Source of the DNA: an uncultured Pseudohongiella sp.
Lineage (GTDB): Bacteria; Pseudomonadota; Gammaproteobacteria; Pseudomonadales; Pseudohongiellaceae
DNA length: 64,000 nucleotides
NCBI GenBank assembly: GCA_902537815.1
Contig: CACBCS010000009.1
Span: forward strand, 1 to 64,000
Direction of reading: 5' to 3'
Part shown: one piece after another, positions 62,692 through 64,000 of the stretch
Position numbering within the stretch: position 1 is the first letter of the stretch
How the letters are laid out: each line of letters begins with the position of its first letter
Position numbers and translations under genes: made by a program
The notes under the pieces: model-generated
Told to the model about the DNA's origin: nothing
The model's input: the letters and a program-made list of their open reading frames with translations, nothing else
The model's database searches: none

Positions 62692-63999
62692 TCAACCAGC
62701 CCGCCGCAGAAGCTCAACCGCCTCAAACTCAGCAAGCACCTGTTTATTCTGTTCAGGTTTAAGGACACTGATTCCCAGTATCGCCAGCGAGGCAAACACG
62801 AAGCCCGGCACGATTTCATACAGATCAAAAATGCCGCCCTGAAGGTTTGACCAGAAAACTACTGTCAACGCCCCGGTCAGCATGCCGGCAATGGCTGCGC
62901 GCGCGGTCATCGCCCGCCAGAAGAGTGAAAATATGATGATGGGGCCGAAGGCGGCACCGAAACCGGCCCAGGCATAGCTGACAAGATCCAGCACGCGGCT
63001 CTGTCGATCACTGGCAATGACCAAAGCCAGAATCGCGATAACGATGACAGCTGCGCGACTCACGGCCAATAGCTCTCGCTCGCTGGCCTGCGGCCTGATA
63101 AAAACCCGATAGATGTCTTCGCTGATCACGCTCGAAGACACCAGCAACTGGGAATCAATGGTGGACATGATAGCCGAAAGAATGGCCGCAGTAATGATGC
63201 CTGCTACCCAGGGATTAAAGAGACTCTGGCTGAGCTCAATGAATACCGTTTCCGGATTCACCAGAGGAGTTTCTGCGAAATAAGCGATGCCGGCCAAGCC
63301 TGTGCTTACCGAACCAAAGAGCACGACAACCATCCACGCCATGGCGAGGCGGCGCGCCGGCAGCAGCTTTTCAGGATTTTCTGCTGCCATGAACCGCGCG
63401 AGGATATGGGGTTGTCCGGCATAGCCCAGACCCCAGGAGACCAGAGACAGGAAAGCCAGCACCCCCATGCCTGTAAACAGGGACATGCTATCCGGATTGA
63501 TGTGCTGCAATTGACCGAATACGGTAGAGAGGCCACCTGATCCTATTACCACTGCCACAGGGGCAATCAGCAGAGCCAGCAGCATCAGAACAGCCTGAAT
63601 GGCATCGGTCCAGGCCACAGCGAGGAACCCGCCGATGAAAGTGTATGACACAATAATTAAGCCACCCGTCAGCAGCGCAGTGGAGTACTCCAGGCCGAAA
63701 CTGTTCTCAAACAGGATCGCCCCGCCCACCAGACCAGACGCTGTATAAAAAGTAAAAAACAGCAGAATCACGCTGGCCGACAGGGTGCGCAGAATGCGGG
63801 TCGGATCCTGAAACCGATTTTCGAAATAATCAGGCAGGGTAAGGGCGTTGCCGGCATGCTGACTGTAAAGTCGAAGTCGCTTTGCCACAAACAGCCAGTT
63901 CAGATACGCACCAAGGGTCAGCCCGATGCCAATCCACACCTCACTGAGTCCGGACAGGTAAATGGCACCCGGCAATCCCAGCAGCAGCCAGCCGCTCAT
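62692..63999 (-). CDS. putP: Sodium/proline symporter-like SSS family transporter (5' end beyond window)
   Basis: Multiple TM segments, FIGGFLAVAWTDAIQAVLML, SWGLGYAGQPHILARFMAAEN, AILSAIMSTIDSQLLVSSS. Confidence 0.88.
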   Translation of the reverse strand: MSGWLLLGLPGAIYLSGLSEVWIGIGLTLGAYLNWLFVAKRLRLYSQHAGNALTLPDYFENRFQDPTRILRTLSASVILLFFTFYTASGLVGGAILFENSFGLEYSTALLTGGLIIVSYTFIGGFLAVAWTDAIQAVLMLLALLIAPVAVVIGSGGLSTVFGQLQHINPDSMSLFTGMGVLAFLSLVSWGLGYAGQPHILARFMAAENPEKLLPARRLAMAWMVVVLFGSVSTGLAGIAYFAETPLVNPETVFIELSQSLFNPWVAGIITAAILSAIMSTIDSQLLVSSSVISEDIYRVFIRPQASERELLAVSRAAVIVIAILALVIASDRQSRVLDLVSYAWAGFGAAFGPIIIFSLFWRAMTARAAIAGMLTGALTVVFWSNLQGGIFDLYEIVPGFVFASLAILGISVLKPEQNKQVLAEFEAVELLRRAG

Positions 64000-64000
64000 G

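Overview
A 64 kb gammaproteobacterial chromosome segment, annotated by reading the ORF translations and the nucleotide sequence only; no searches were run. About 1-54.3 kb is dense conserved core: ispD-ftsB-eno-kdsA-pyrG-tilS-accA-dnaE-rnhB-lpxB-lpxA-fabZ-lpxD-skp-bamA-rseP-dxr-cdsA-uppS-frr-pyrH-tsf-rpsB, then map-glnD-arsC-like-dapD-dapE, rsmJ-uppP-tsaB, adk-mazG-rlmD-cysM, recO-era-rnc-DUF4845-lepB-lepA-mucD-mucA-rpoE, nadB, ygfX-sdhE and ygfZ. About 54.3-62.0 kb is accessory. It holds a small cassette-like array with three copies of a repeated tail/leader sequence (one followed by an SMR transporter gene). Next to it is a decayed phage/satellite-like island with a tyrosine integrase beside tRNA-Arg(CCT). 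The window closes with an ElaA-type GNAT and a 5'-truncated putP-like symporter. The most notable signals are: (a) the repeat-linked cassette-like array at 55.0-56.2 kb; (b) two 112-bp copies of a ribbon-helix-helix-like coding segment at 56.7 and 58.1 kb whose 7 differences all fall at third codon positions; (c) a Lys/Ala histone H1-like gene between adk and tsaB, preceded by a second basic ORF whose Shine-Dalgarno is correctly spaced to an in-frame ATA rather than ATG; (d) a ribosomal protein S2 with a ~130-aa acidic plus Lys/Ala tail; and (e) a lipoprotein-signal/GNAT-like fusion in the island.
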